From the NCBI GenBank assembly GCA_024364735.1, contig JAGFNQ010000877.1, forward strand, positions 186,001 through 250,000: a DNA stretch of 64,000 nt, written 5' to 3'. The notes beneath the pieces are model-generated. The model saw only the letters and a program-made list of their open reading frames with translations. It was not told where the DNA came from and did no database searches. Shown piece by piece: positions 1-11,325 of this stretch; the first letter of the stretch is position 1, and every line of letters begins with the position of its first letter. This DNA is from Boesenbergia rotunda (taxonomy: Eukaryota; Streptophyta; Magnoliopsida; Zingiberales; Zingiberaceae). The translations under genes and the position numbers were made by a program.

Positions 1-516
1 TAAGTTCACCCGAGTTTAGTCAAACTGGTCAACCTTGACCCAAAAACTATTATACCAACAATCTCCATTAAGTGTTCATCATTGGATATGTTTAATATTA
101 GATGAAGGTTTGTCATCACTGCTTCTCGTTCCCAATTTACTGGGCTAGAAGCATAGAATGCTTTTTAAGCGGACCTATACGCACTCAACTCAAACTCATG
201 GGTGCTTGAAGTCATCTTTTCCTAGAAAAAGATGAGTCTGTTTCAAAACCACTGGAAGTTTTTGCATGATCATAGGTTTGTCATTGTTGGCAGCACAATC
301 TTGCATATAGGAAATTACTGCAAGATCTTTACTGGATTCCACAGGTATATTCAAATCCAGGAAAAGACTATTCAACCAGAGAATTACATCCGATTGCTTC
401 TTTACTGGATTTGCAAAGGAAACAACATAATAATACTGAAATTACTCAAAACTTGGAAAAGAAATTACTGCCAACTTGACTCCGTTAAAGCAGATCTTGC
501 TGTCGCCTATTGCTTC
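1..516. other. intergenic, no gene seen
   Basis: Short open frames occur, but none shows a recognisable domain, intron pattern or codon bias. I see no repeat or regulatory element that I can support here. Confidence 0.6.
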
Positions 517-1028
517 CACGCTGTTTGGAAAGGGATGAAATTGAATTCCAATTCATGAACCGTTTGAAATACATTTTTAGCCAGGAATTGATAAGGAATT
601 GAAATTCAATTCCCTTCAAATCCTTCAAAACAAATCAGATCCAAAGAGGTCTGATTTGTAAAGCGAATTCTATTGAAAAATAAAAATTACTAAACAATAT
701 TTATTTCTCGCTCATGCAACCCTATTTCTCATCATCTCCAGCGTAGCTTTTCCCTTCCTCCAGCAACTCATCCTGAATCGATTGGCCAATTGATTCAAGC
801 ATCCTTAATTGATTGCTTAATCGATTAGGAAAGTTAACTCAGCGTCATTTTGGATGAAGGACAAAATGATAAAAATATAATAATTGAATTCAATTATGAT
901 ATATTCTAAATCAAGGGATTCAATTCAATTCTGTTATTTACTAACTCTTTCTAAACATGAGAATTGGAATTGAATTCAATTCATGATAGAATTCAATTCT
1001 TTTTCTTAAAAAGTTTCCAAACAGGGTG
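517..1028. mobile_element. MITE-like element with CTGTTTGGAAA termini
   Basis: The left end reads CACGCTGTTTGGAAA (517-531) and the right end reads TTTCCAAACAGGGTG (1014-1028), an inverted terminal repeat of about 15 bp with one mismatch. Both subterminal regions are rich in the palindromic word AATTGAATTCAATT, also in inverted arrangement. The length of about 510 bp and lack of coding capacity fit a non-autonomous DNA transposon. I could not find a convincing target duplication, so the superfamily is open. Confidence 0.6.
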
Positions 1029-1350
1029 TTTGTGAGGAAGAAGCGCGATCCGTTGCCAAACTTTTAATGGGGTCAAAGCAAAAAAACGAATCTCTTATTT
1101 AGCATCCCTGCCTTGCCCTCATAGGAACCAAACTGTGCCCCACACCGTTTAACCATTCACCAACCAGGTCGTCATGTGGCCTATCAATATATCTATTAGA
1201 ACTTCTGGTGGACGAGAGAGGCGAATTGGCAATAGCTACCTACCAAGGGCTCGCCGTCCAGGTGGTGCTGGCGACGACGATCCCCACTGTGGGGAGGAGC
1301 GGGGAGGTCCCTACAATGACGATTCTGAGTAGTCATCGGCGACATCCGAG

Positions 1351-1466
1351 CATTCTGGGGCTTCGAATCGGCCGATTGGAGGCATGCGGAGATTGGGTTT
1401 CATCCGGGCATTTTAGGGCTTCGAATTTGGTGATTGGAGGTAGGCGGAGATTGGGTTTCAACGGAG
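1351..1466. repeat. two-copy tandem duplication, 58-bp unit
   Basis: The segment starting at 1351 (CATTCTGGGGCTTCGAAT) is repeated from 1409 (CATTTTAGGGCTTCGAAT), with both copies ending near GGAGATTGGGTTTCA. The copies differ at roughly one base in seven. No function is apparent; a short open frame across it has no family resemblance. Confidence 0.7.
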
Positions 1467-1532
1467 GTGGGTTTCTATGAGTTTTGGAGGTTAGTTTTTT
1501 TTTTTTTGAGAGGAGGGGTTTGACAGAAGAAA

Positions 1533-1769
1533 AATGATAGGGAGAGTGAAAATGAGAGAGTGAAAAGCATAGTGAATGACGTGATATCTTGCATGCAGCG
1601 ATCTTCAATGGGTTCACTGTGCCCCCCAGGGTATAGTTTGATTCGGGACGACGGCCGAAGACCGCCGATAATGTCCAAGCGATAATCGAATGTATGCATG
1701 TAAAGTGTCACGTCATGCCACATCATTCACTATGCTTTTCACTCTATCACTTTCACTCACCCTATCATT
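1533..1769. repeat. foldback repeat with ~50-bp arms
   Basis: The segment 1534-1584 (ATGATAGGGAGAGTGAAA onward) is the near-perfect reverse complement of 1720-1768, separated by about 135 bp. The arms share GTGAAAAGCATAGTGAATGA. Weaker complementarity extends outward (TTGACA near 1519 and TTGTCA on the reverse strand near 1778). It looks like a foldback or MITE-type element; no TSD was identified. Confidence 0.65.
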
Positions 1770-1783
1770 GCTCTTGACAAAAA

Positions 1784-2060
1784 TGAGTTTCTGAGATTAG
1801 GTTTTGATGAATGAGATTAGGTGACACCTAATAAAAAAAATCATTTTTATAGATGCTAAAATAATGTTCGACAACACTTTTTGAAAACATTATTTTTGAC
1901 TAAAAAATACCAATAGATAAAAAAAGTATTATTTTTAATAAGAAATAAAAAAATATAGATAATGATTTTCATTAAAAATATTATAAAAAGAAAAAATAAT
2001 ATTTTTTAAAAAAAGTGTTATTTTTTAAGTATTATATAATCCTAATTTTATTGTAGTAAA
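1784..2060. other. AT-rich spacer, no gene seen
   Basis: This is very A/T-rich sequence with short inverted stretches such as AAAAAGTGTTATTTTT. It could be the eroded leader of the copia that follows or a small MITE, but nothing decides this. Confidence 0.4.
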
Positions 2061-2064
2061 ATTT

Positions 2065-4376
2065 GTCGAGAAGAATGAAGAAAAGATATTTCAAGTTTAT
2101 CAAGTGAAGGGGAAGATAGATAAAAAAAAAGACTTCGCTGGCAGAGATCGTGGAAGTGGAGGTTTTCGTGGTAGAGGACGTGGTAGAGGAAGAAGTCATT
2201 TTAATGGGCACGAGAAGCAATTTAACGGGGATTAAAAATAGAATAAAAATTCTATTCAATGTTATGATTGTAGAAAATGTGGGCATATAAAGGCAAATTG
2301 TATAAATGACTCACAAGTAAATTATGTGAAAGAAGAAAATCAGAAAAGTAAATTATTTATGGTTCATTTTCATTCTAACGAAGTTCAAAATGATATTTGA
2401 TTTTTAGATGTGGATATTCGAATTACATGACTAGCAATAAGTCATTATTTAAAGTGCTTGATGAGTCACAAAAGACGCTAGTAAGACTTGAAGATAATAA
2501 GCAGATACAAGTCGAAGGCAAAGATATTATTACAGTGGAGACTATTGACGGTAAAGTTAAATTAGTTTTCAATGACTATTTTATTTCTAGTTTGACACTT
2601 AGTTTGTTAAGTGTTGGATAATAAATAATGGGTGACTATGCAATTTTATTGATAATGGAGTTTGTGTTATTTTTGACAAAGATTATAGAAAGTCTATTGT
2701 TAGCATGCAAATGATAGAAAATAAGATATTTCTATTGAAAATCTCTAATGTGGGAAATCAAAAATGTTGGATCAGGTAGCAGACGAACCTGGGGGGCCCG
2801 GCCTGGCCCCACAGAAGTTTCCTATAGGTCACCAGGGTAAATCAGGAAGCGCTCGCAGTGGGAGATCTAGAAGCTCAGCGTCCTAAGGTTCACTCCCCAT
2901 TTGGAGGAAAAATTCCTGCAAATACGCCGTAGCTAGAGATTGAATTGCAGATGGTTAGGATGCGACTAATCACCCTACCACTACACCATAGCCCCAGGGG
3001 CTCTAATGTGGGAAATCAAGCTTTCATTGCTGGTGAAGATAATGAATCAAAGATGTGACACTTGAGATATGAGCATCTCAACATCAATGGAATACAACTT
3101 TTAAACCAGAAAGGTATGATTTTTTATTATCCTAAATTAGTTCTCTTGGTTTATGTGAAAGATGTGTATTTGAAAAACAAACAGGGAAGCCTTTTCCAAG
3201 TGGACAATCATGGAGAGCATCAGAATATCTTGAGTTACTTCACGCTAATTTATATAGTCCTATGAGAACTACATCATTTGGTGATAGTAAATATTGTTTA
3301 ATATTTTCTGATGATTTTAGTCAAATGAGTTGGTTATATTTTTTAGCAGATAAGTCAGAGGCTTTTGAAAATTTTAGGTGCTTGTGGAAAATTAGAATGA
3401 ACCTTTAATGAAGATTCTTCCTATAAATTGAGGAAGTGAGTTTATATCTAAAGAATTTAATAAATTTTGTGAAATCATGGTATCGATAGGAAATTGACAA
3501 CACCTTATACATCGGAGCAAAATGGTGTAGCCGAACGAAAAAATTGAATGGTTGTAGAAATAGTTAGAAGTTTTCTAAATATCAAAGGACTTCCAATTCC
3601 TTTTTGGGTTGAAGTAGTGACGATATCAGTTTACCTGCTGAATATTTCTCCGACAAGGACGGTCTTGAATCAAACATCATATGAAGCATGACGAGGTAGG
3701 AAACAATTGGTAAACCACTTAAAATTTTTTTGATTGTATTACATATGTTTTGATTAATTCTCAATTTTGTTAGAAACTTGAGAAAAATTCTGAAAAATAT
3801 ATCTTTGTTGGGTATTACATTCAATTAAAAGCATATCGGTTATATAATCCTCTTACTGGTAAATCGATTATAACGAGTGATATAGATTTGGATGAAGATT
3901 CTAGTTGGAATTAGAATCTACAAAGTGAAGAGGCTCAAGTTCCTATCTCAGTAGAGAACATAACTCCAACAACCGAAGGTGTTGAATCATCTCCTTTAGT
4001 GTCACCTACTTCCCCACCATCAAATTCAAGTAGCAGTTTATGCTCGTTACAAGAATCTTTAGATGAAACACCTCCAGCAAATGTTAGATCATTGTGAGAA
4101 ATTTATGAATCAGGTCAATTTGTTCTCTTTGTTAGAGGTCGTATAACTTTTGAAGAAGCAATAACAAAGAAAGAATAACGAATTGTAATGAAAGAAGAGT
4201 TATTAACAATCTATAAAAATGAAACATGGGAGATCTACCTGAAGGTAAGAATATGATTGGGCTCAAGTGGGTGTTTAAAACAAAATACCATACTGATGGA
4301 ACCATTCAAAAATACAAGGTTTGTCTTGTTACAAAAGAGTATTTGTAACAATAAGGTATTGATTTTGAAGAACTTT
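2065..4376 (+). pseudogene. decayed Ty1-copia gag-pol, 5' part (element D)
   Basis: Recognisable in order: an Arg/Gly-rich gag tail (2130-2230), a CCHC zinc knuckle (about 2263-2305, C-x2-C-x4-H-x4-C), a degenerate aspartic protease region (about 2400-2620), a GAG-pre-integrase and integrase core (about 3060-3560, including a QNGVAERK motif near 3520), and the start of reverse transcriptase (GLKWVFKTK near 4258). Frameshifts and stops occur throughout, so it cannot be expressed. No LTR is recognisable upstream. The reverse transcriptase breaks off at 4376, where the TGTCACGCC element is inserted, and resumes at about 11018. A SINE interrupts it at 2762-3000. Confidence 0.85.
2762..3000 (-). 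mobile_element. tRNA-derived SINE, family 1, copy a
   Basis: The insertion is flanked by a perfect 19-bp direct repeat (2743-2761 and 3001-3019, CTCTAATGTGGGAAATCAA). On the minus strand its 5' end is tRNA-like: an A box reading TGGTGTAGTGGTAG lies about 10 nt in, and a weaker B box (GCAATTCAATC) lies about 35 nt further. It has no coding capacity. A second member of the same family, with diverged sequence but the same layout, is at 38019-38271. Insertion within the copia pol shows it is younger than that element. Confidence 0.85.
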
Positions 4377-6111
4377 TGTCACGCCCCCAGAGGGTCGTAC
4401 CTGCTCAAAAATCGGGCAATATCTCCCCTATACGACGAACAATCTGAAACTTATCTATATAAACATTTTCACATATAATCAGCACAACCACACTCGGCTG
4501 GCATTTACACAATCTCAACCACACAGTTAAACATTATGACTAATAAATAATAAGCATAATAAATAAATCTCCGTATACTAAGCACAGCAAATGGCAAATC
4601 CAATGAAAGATAAATAACTACATGTCCATAAAGAAATCAAATACCATCTGAAACGAAAACATAACTAGAGCGGCACTAATACGATAAGAATAATATGGAA
4701 GTACGAAAATGATAAAATACTCCGGCAAGGAACTAGCAGATGGATCCTCTCTTGGCGGCATGATGTACGACTATCAACTACCTGAAATAAAAAGAAGAAC
4801 GAGGGGTGGTGAGTTCTAAGTAGAACTCTGCGGGTATAAGAATAGATAAATGTATGGTATATAAAAGGGTAAAACAATCATATGAAAATAATGGTATACA
4901 ATATCTGGAATAAAGAATATAAATCAAATGCATAAATACACCTGAAAATCAATGTAATACGCATGGGCATAATTAGAAATCCCCCTAATACCTCAGTAAA
5001 CTGCTAATACTGCCGAGCATATCCAGATCATATAATAATTGTAAATCATAACCGAATATGCATGTCAAATAAATACAACAATCATATCTCAAACAAGTAC
5101 AGCAAACACAAATAAATGTACAATGCATAATATGCACATGCTGCGATGACCTGCTCTGTACACACACCAACTACCGCTACATTGGGTAGGTTGAGTGGAC
5201 AAGATACAAGCGTCAAAACCTGTGGCTATGCAGAATATACCACAATACCTGTGGCCCTGTATGAAAAGTCATAATACCTGTGGTTATAAAACCCCGAAAT
5301 ACCTGTGGGATCTCCAAACAACTGGAGAGTATAAGCTGTCTGCGCACAACTCTAACTGAGCGTGGCACAACAGAAATTATAACCAACGACTCATCTCAAC
5401 CACAAGGGAGCCAGTGGTCGTTGGCATACAAACAATGCTATGGTGCATGCCACTAATATGCATAACCTCAATCAAACCAAAATCATGCAATCAATACGAT
5501 ACGAAACACAATCAATACAATACATGACACAATCAATACCAAAGTAAATAAACATGCCTTAATCTACTAGGTAGAGTTTATTTAATGTCATACAAACCCT
5601 AGATAGGTCACATGATAGTTTTATAATACACGCGTACAAGTGGTACTCTTTAGATCAGAAATCAAAAGATGAGACTGTATAACTGAATTTTTTGAATTAT
5701 TACTCAGAGGTCAAGCAATAATAAGTACAGAAAAACCAAGGAGAATAGATTTAAGGTAAAACAACCTACTCAGAAAATAAAACAACTATGGATTTAAGAT
5801 AAACGATTCTACAGGAATCAAGTAAGAAGTACCCACCTCCAATATAGGTGCTTGTAAGCGAAGAGAACCCCGTCTAAATATCCGCTACAGGTCAAGTTAA
5901 TGTCCCATATCAAGAAACATAGTATAAGCTATTATAACAAATGATACTAACTAGACTAGATATCAAATCGTATTCGGATTAACCCAACAATCAATATTTG
6001 GTTTAATCCCTTACCCTAATCCATAACTCGATTAGCTCCGGAATTCAAAAGGAATTTGGATCGAGGTTACATCTAAGTTAACCCAGGTTAGGTTAACACC
6101 ACAACCATTCT

Positions 6112-6960
6112 TGTTGGATCGACGTTGATCGGCAAGAGGGGGGGGGGGGGTGAATTGACGGATTCGCAATTGAAAATGGGCCGCTTGATTTTTACTTGGT
6201 TGCAACTAGAAGGTTGCTTCCAAGATAGTGAAGCTCAACTATAATACTCCTTATGGCGGAGAACCTTTACGAATGAGGCACAGACTTAGAGAGATTACAA
6301 AGAAGATGTTAGAATTGTTGATCTGGACTACTACTCTCGAAGCCTTTATATAGTACTCATTCAGGCACCTGAAAGGCCATTCAGGTGCCCTAGTCGCAGC
6401 GTATCGGGCGGAAGCTCTATCCGCTGCGCAGTCAAATCTTATCTTGACTCAGGCGCCTGAAAGGTCATTTAGGCGCCTGAGTGTCGTCGTGGATCATCCA
6501 CTCGGCACTCGCCACGTAAGCCTGACTGTTGCGCCATCTCAAGCGCCCTAGTCATATTCAGGTGCCCTAGTCAAAGTCAAAGTCGACCTTTGACCAAGTG
6601 TCAACCAAGTTGACTTTTTATAGAAATGAGATTTGGGTGATTTCTGGCCAATCGGAGTTAGGCTCACTCGAACCCAATTCCGGCCTTTCGCCCCTCGAGC
6701 GTACTTCCTCCCGACTTCTCATCCCTCGAACGTTGCGCACGCCCTTCTCGCTCCAATGATGTACTCTTCCGCAGTCTTCGCGTCCCTCGGATGCATTGAG
6801 CCCGTCGGCTCACTCCCTCGTGATATCCTTCTCATTCGGTGCGTCTTACGCTCGACTTCCTCCGCTCCTAAGTTCCTGTACACTTAGAAAAAGGTATCAA
6901 AATAACACAGTACCTAACTTGACCTGATTGATCACATCAAAACTAACTGGGGCGCCAACA
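6112..6960 (-). repeat. 3' LTR of Sirevirus-like element 1
   Basis: It starts TGTTGGATCGACG and ends GGCGCCAACA on the plus strand, 849 bp. It carries a TATA-like TATATAAAGG on the minus strand near 6345-6356, and upstream of it GGCGCC-type palindromes (6363-6560) such as CAGGCGCCTGAAAGG. The pyrimidine-rich block 6690-6850 holds short hairpins around CCCTC. A poly-G run (6138-6150) lies just inside the end. Confidence 0.85.
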
Positions 6961-7743
6961 ATCCCCCCTTTTGATATGGATCAACCCAAGTTCAGTTAGA
7001 GTTAAACCAAAAGAAATAACACTAACTTAATATAATTAAGCATGAAATAAATATTTATAAAAAATTACAACCTCCCCCCTGAACTTAAGCTACTCTCCCC
7101 CTTTGATTACAACAAAAATGGGGCACCACAAAAACTAGGAAAATGGAATAATAGAAAAAATCTGAAACATGTTAGAAAAATCTGGAAATTTTTTCTTAAG
7201 TGTAAAATAGAGTTTTGAGCTTGTACAAAAGTTTTCAACATTAAAATCGTTACCTAAGTCGAAAAAATAAATCAAACACTGATAGATTAGTATTTTTGAA
7301 GAATAAATTTTAAAATTCAAAGACACTTCATAAAATTTGAGTAAACTTTTACTGAGGTCTACTGATCATATCTAGATCCGAAAAAATCTGATCTGAAAAA
7401 ATAACTTATCTATCTATTTTTAAAATTAAAAATTCACTTTTCGAATAAAAATTCACAAAAATTCAAAATATATCTAAAAAATTCTCGAAAATTCACAGTA
7501 AGTAGATGATAGATTTTTACATCGAATAAAAATTTAAAATAAATTTTTACTGTCAAATTCTAATTTCTCAACTAGATTTTTAAAATTTTTATTTTCTATT
7601 TTCAGTTTGTCAGATAAATCAGATGATCATGTAGTGCCTAATTTCTCTTTTAATTCCGAGTTTTCTTCTTCTATTTTACTCATGGACTTCAGTATGGATT
7701 TTATTATAGAATAAATTTGAGCTAGTGGAAGTAGGCATACGCC

Positions 7744-7849
7744 NNNNNNNNNNNNNNNNNNNNNNNNNNNNNNNNNNNNNNNNNNNNNNNNNNNNNNNNN
7801 NNNNNNNNNNNNNNNNNNNNNNNNNNNNNNNNNNNNNNNNNNNNNNNNN
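7744..7849. other. assembly gap (106 N)
   Basis: A run of unknown bases within the interior of Sirevirus-like element 1, just downstream of its gag. The true gap length may differ from the number of Ns. Confidence 0.99.
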
Positions 7850-7877
7850 GTGTTGTTTCTTCATCATCCGTTGAAGA

Positions 7878-8555
7878 TTATTCGTCGAGTTGGATCTTCC
7901 TTGTTGTCAGCGTGACGGTGTCTGCTTTCCTATACTTTTCTACACAACGAGATTTGTGAAGTTCTAGTGTAGAAAATAACTGCTCTAACGTACTCACCTC
8001 TAAATCATTTGAAATATAGTACGCATCGATTACCGAGTTCCATTTCGAGGTTCTCGGAAATGCGTTTAGGACGTACCTTTGAGCATCGCGATTGGTCACC
8101 TTTTCTTCAAGGTTTTCAAGGTTCGTGATTAGTTCTTTTAACTTGGCGTGCAGTTGAGCAACGGATTCTCCGTCTTCCATCCGGAGATTGGTCAGTTGGC
8201 TTCGAAGGATGTCTCGTCGCACCAGTTTTGCCTCCAAAGTGTCTTCGTGCAGTTCCAGGAACTTTTCCCAAAGTTCCTTTGCCGAGGCGTACTTTTTGAT
8301 CCGGTTGACATCTTGCTCGGGGAGAACGGTTAGCAGATGAAATTCTGTCTTTTCGTTTGCTATCGCGTTTGCTTGCTCCTTTATGTTCCAGGAGTCAGGT
8401 TCCTTGATCTTTCCATCATTATCTTTTGGAGCTGAAAACTCGTTTTTCATTGTTAGTAACAATTCATAATCTATGGTAAAAAATATCTTCATTTTTCTCT
8501 TCCATGCTGCGAGCTCCCTCTCAAACTTCGACGAGTAGATCACTGGTCCAACCAT
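7878..8555 (-). pseudogene. copia gag (UBN2-type), truncated
   Basis: The 225-residue frame begins MVGPVIYSSKFERELAAWK and shows the gag-polypeptide (UBN2) pattern of copia elements: an aromatic W-K-x-K-M motif near residue 18, ELWEKFLELHE near residue 95, and a run of leucine-rich helices to about residue 210. It would form the capsid of a virus-like particle. A TAA ends it at 7878, but the same frame continues into an acidic Ser/Asp stretch, so the stop is probably a mutation. No zinc knuckle is seen before the gap. It starts 47 bp from the primer-binding site. Confidence 0.8.
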
Positions 8556-8601
8556 TCTTTAGAGTTGCTGCAGTTGGCGGTTAGTCCTTCTACGGTGTCC
8601 T

Positions 8602-8615
8602 GGCTCTGATACCAC
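8602..8615 (-). promoter_or_regulatory. primer-binding site, initiator-Met tRNA
   Basis: Read on the minus strand, GTGGTATCAGAGCC follows the 5' LTR after one base. TGGTATCAGAGC is complementary to the 3' end of plant initiator methionine tRNA, the usual copia primer. Confidence 0.9.
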
Positions 8616-8616
8616 T

Positions 8617-9440
8617 TGTTGGATCGAGGTTGACCGGTAAGAGGGGGATGAATTGACGGATTCGCAATTGAAAATGGGCCGCTTGATTTTTACTTGATTG
8701 CAACTAGAAGGTTGCTTCCAAGACAGTGAAGCTCAATTAGAATACTCCTTATGGCGGAGAAGCCTTTACAAATGAGGCACAAACTTAGAGAGATTGTAAA
8801 GAAGATATTAGAATTGTTGATCTAAACTGCTACTCTCGAAGCCTTTATATAATACTCATTCAGGCGCCTGAAAGGTCATTCGGGCGCCCTAGTCGCAGCG
8901 TATCGGGCGTACGCTCTATCCGCTGTGCAGTCAAATCTTATCTTGACTCAGGCGCCTGAAAGGTCATTCAAGCGCCTGAGTGCTATCGTGGATCATCCAC
9001 TCATCTTTCGCCACGTAAGCCTGACCGTTGCTTCATCTCAGGCGCCCTAGTCAGAGTCAAATTCAACCTTTGACCAAAAGTCAACTAAGCTGACTTTTTA
9101 TAGAAATGAGATTTGGGTGATTTCTCACCAACCGAAATTAGGCTCACCTGAACTTGATTCCGGCCTTTCGTCCCTCGAGCGTACTTCCTCTCGGCTTCTC
9201 GTCCCTCGGACGTCGCACACGTCCTTCTCGCTCCACCGACGTACTCTTCCGCAGTCTTCGTGTCCCTCTGATGCATCGAGCCCGTCGGCTCACTCCCTCA
9301 TGCTATCCTTCTCATCCGTTGCATCTTACGCTTGACTTCCTCCTCTCCAAAGTTCCTGCACACTTAGACAAAGGGATCAAAACAACACAGGACCTAACTT
9401 GACCTAATTAATCACATCAAAATTAACTGGGGCACCAACC
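8617..9440 (-). repeat. 5' LTR of Sirevirus-like element 1
   Basis: 824 bp, starting TGTTGGATCGAGG and ending GGCACCAACC, where the usual final A is mutated. It matches 6112-6960 over its length, with a TATA-like sequence on the minus strand near 8838-8850 and the same GGCGCC palindromes (8867-9055). One U3 hairpin is perfect here, CGTCC-CTC-GGACG at about 9201-9213, but broken in the other LTR. Confidence 0.85.
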
Positions 9441-10536
9441 ATTCTAAAAGCATAAACTAACCTAACTCCCATAGTTGACTCATGGCAAGGAGGGAAACAC
9501 AAGATCACAAATCCCCTATAATTAACCCTAAGTCCACCTAGAACATATCCATGTTCAAAGGAGCCCACGACCAAACTTTTGGAAGGCACCCATCACCATT
9601 CAAGCAACATCGTTTGCTTCACTCCAAATGGAGCTCACGACAACAGGAAGAGGATCAAAAGAACACACCCACACAACTCCAGAAGACCCCTCACAGCAGA
9701 GGATAGCAAGCCCAAAAGAGCTCACCGCAACATTAGCCACCCTAACCAAAACAAGCCTTACGGTAAGAAACCAAGAACAACCCAAACAAAAAACCAGTAC
9801 ATTACACCCTCTATCAGATTTGCTATTGACACCCCTGCTCCGAACAGATCAAAGAACTCGATCTGATACATTGCAAGGTATCACCCGATCAGCATAACAC
9901 CCAAATAGAGCAACCGCAAAAACTTATCCAAACTTGGTTTTCAATTCGAAATTGACCACAGAATAGTGAATTCCAAAACCAAATACGACTGGATCTCAAA
10001 CGCAAATCAGAACATCACACCCGAAACCAATGCGATCTCTCAACCAAATCCTAGAACACAGGTACCAAATTCTTAGAAACGAAAAATAGGTTTGCGGAAA
10101 GGAATTCAAATCCGAACAAAAAAAAACCTAGATCTTCCTATTGATCCATCCTCAAATCTACACACGATCAACTGAAAACTACCGATCCTTACCTTATCTT
10201 GCGCCTCTGAGCAAATTCGCTGCTCAAATCTAGCCAAACCACCTCTTCATGCCCTCTCCTATCGTGAGTGGCAGATCTCCACCAATAATATTGGCTCTGG
10301 ATCAGGGATAAGGGATGACCGGCGATGATAACTCCGGCGGTCGGGGCAGCGCAGCGATCAAAGGGAGAGGAAGAAGGAGAAGGGGAGAACTCGGCGAGAG
10401 GAGGAAAGGGTCGCGTGCGTGGCCTCAACGGAGAGAGGGGAGGAAACGGGCGTCGGCGGTCAACGTCGTCGTCCTCGGCGGTCGACGTTGGTAGGCATGA
10501 GCGGAGTTGGCGTCGGGCGATTTGTGAACGAAAAGA

Positions 10537-10757
10537 CCAAAAAGGCGAAGCACTCGCCCCCAGTGCCCCCGCCAGCCCGCCCCAGGACCAACACGGAGGA
10601 GGTAAATCATGGTTATCACTGGTGTAGTGAGGCGCCTGGGGTCGAGGGAATTAATGCCAGCAGACTAGGATTTTATCTCCGTGCGCATCTGGCGACCCTC
10701 GAACCTGTGACCTCGACCAAATCGGCCAGACGCCTTACCATCCGATCCAGCCCGTGG
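10537..10757 (-). mobile_element. tRNA-derived SINE, family 2
   Basis: A 22-bp perfect direct repeat (10515-10536 and 10758-10779, containing CGATTTGTGAACGAAAAG) flanks a segment of about 221 bp. Read on the minus strand, the 5' end has an A-box-like ATGGTAAGGCGTCTGG and a good B box (GGTTCGAGGG) about 35 nt further on. The 3' end is GC-rich and ends in CCTTTTTGG. The long exact target duplication is strong evidence for target-primed insertion. It sits inside the TGTCACGCC solo LTR. Confidence 0.85.
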
Positions 10758-11009
10758 GGGCGATTTGTGAACGAAAAGAGGAAGTGTGCGACGAGGAGAG
10801 GGGAAGGGCAAATAAGGAGGAGAGGAGAATATATATATATATATATATAAAAGTTTCGAAAATAAAATTTGTTTTCAAATAATTCGAAATTAGTCTAATT
10901 TGAACCCATTAATGGCCGTAAATATTTCTAAAACATTGAGAAAATTTTTCTATAAGGTTATTTTCATTTTTAACCCTTATTTATGGTATTTTATTAGTCG
11001 TATTTTATA

Positions 11010-11325
11010 ATTTTTTTCTTCGATTACCAGGTTTAAAACGGTAAGAATTATCCTAGCATTAGCTATACAATTGCATTGATTTATTTATCAATTTGATGTT
11101 AAATCTGTATTTTTGAATAGCGACTTGCAAGAAAAAATTTATGTAGTTCAGTCAAAAGGCTTTATAATTGAAGGTAAAGAGACGAAAGTGTACAAATTGA
11201 AAAAGACACTTTATGGGTTAAAACAAGTCTTACGTGCATGGTATAGCAAGATTGATAGTTATTTCCGACAAAATGGTCGCAAATTGATAGGTATTACGAA
11301 GGAAAGTTTGACATTGTCTAAATAG
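11010..11325 (+). pseudogene. copia reverse transcriptase fragment (rest of element D)
   Basis: After the TGTCACGCC LTR the frame resumes with RFKTVRIILALA and continues through QFDVKSVFLN and KKTLYGLKQVLRAWYSKID, all standard copia reverse-transcriptase blocks upstream of the catalytic YVDD. It continues the block broken at 4376 with the expected spacing. It carries at least one stop (near 11078). It ends before the YVDD motif, where a CACTA-like terminus abuts. Confidence 0.8.

Larger units (their letters stand above)
6112..9440 (-). mobile_element. gag-only Sirevirus-like copia element 1
   Basis: Two LTRs (6112-6960 and 8617-9440) flank a short interior, and the whole is bordered by a perfect TSD ATTCT (6107-6111 and 9441-9445). 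The primer-binding site next to the right LTR and the purine tract next to the left LTR set the orientation to minus. Only gag is present; protease, integrase and reverse transcriptase are absent, although 106 bases are unknown (7744-7849). Several AAAGGGGGAG-type purine tracts (6961, 7073, 7094 on the reverse strand) precede the 3' LTR, a known Sirevirus trait. It would need proteins supplied by another element. Confidence 0.85.
4377..11009 (+). mobile_element. solo LTR starting TGTCACGCC, copy 1 (interrupted)
   Basis: It begins TGTCACGCC directly after ACTTT in a copia reverse transcriptase and ends near TTTTATA before ATTTT, a diverged 5-bp target duplication. Without the nested elements it is about 3.1 kb. 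It matches the layout of copy 2 (16584-29821), for example the shared GGTGGTGAGTTC-like segment near 4806 and the AAGAGAACCCC segment near 5865. No internal region or second LTR is present, so a solo LTR is the simplest reading. The TGTCACGMCC start recalls Del/Tekay chromovirus LTRs, but that assignment is from memory and uncertain. Nested inside are a Sirevirus-like copia (6112-9440) and a SINE (10537-10757). Confidence 0.7.

Noticed and set aside
1208..1480. 90-codon frame considered as a small gene
   Set aside because: It spans a recent 58-bp tandem duplication and has no homologous family or upstream signal I can support.
4665..5170. Short frames with hydrophobic or Cys-rich stretches in the TGTCACGCC LTR
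   Set aside because: Non-coding LTR sequence, and not conserved at matching positions in copy 2.
10719..10745. Possible tRNA gene from the GGTTCGAGGG B box
   Set aside because: No full cloverleaf can be drawn and a 22-bp target duplication surrounds the segment, which identifies a SINE.
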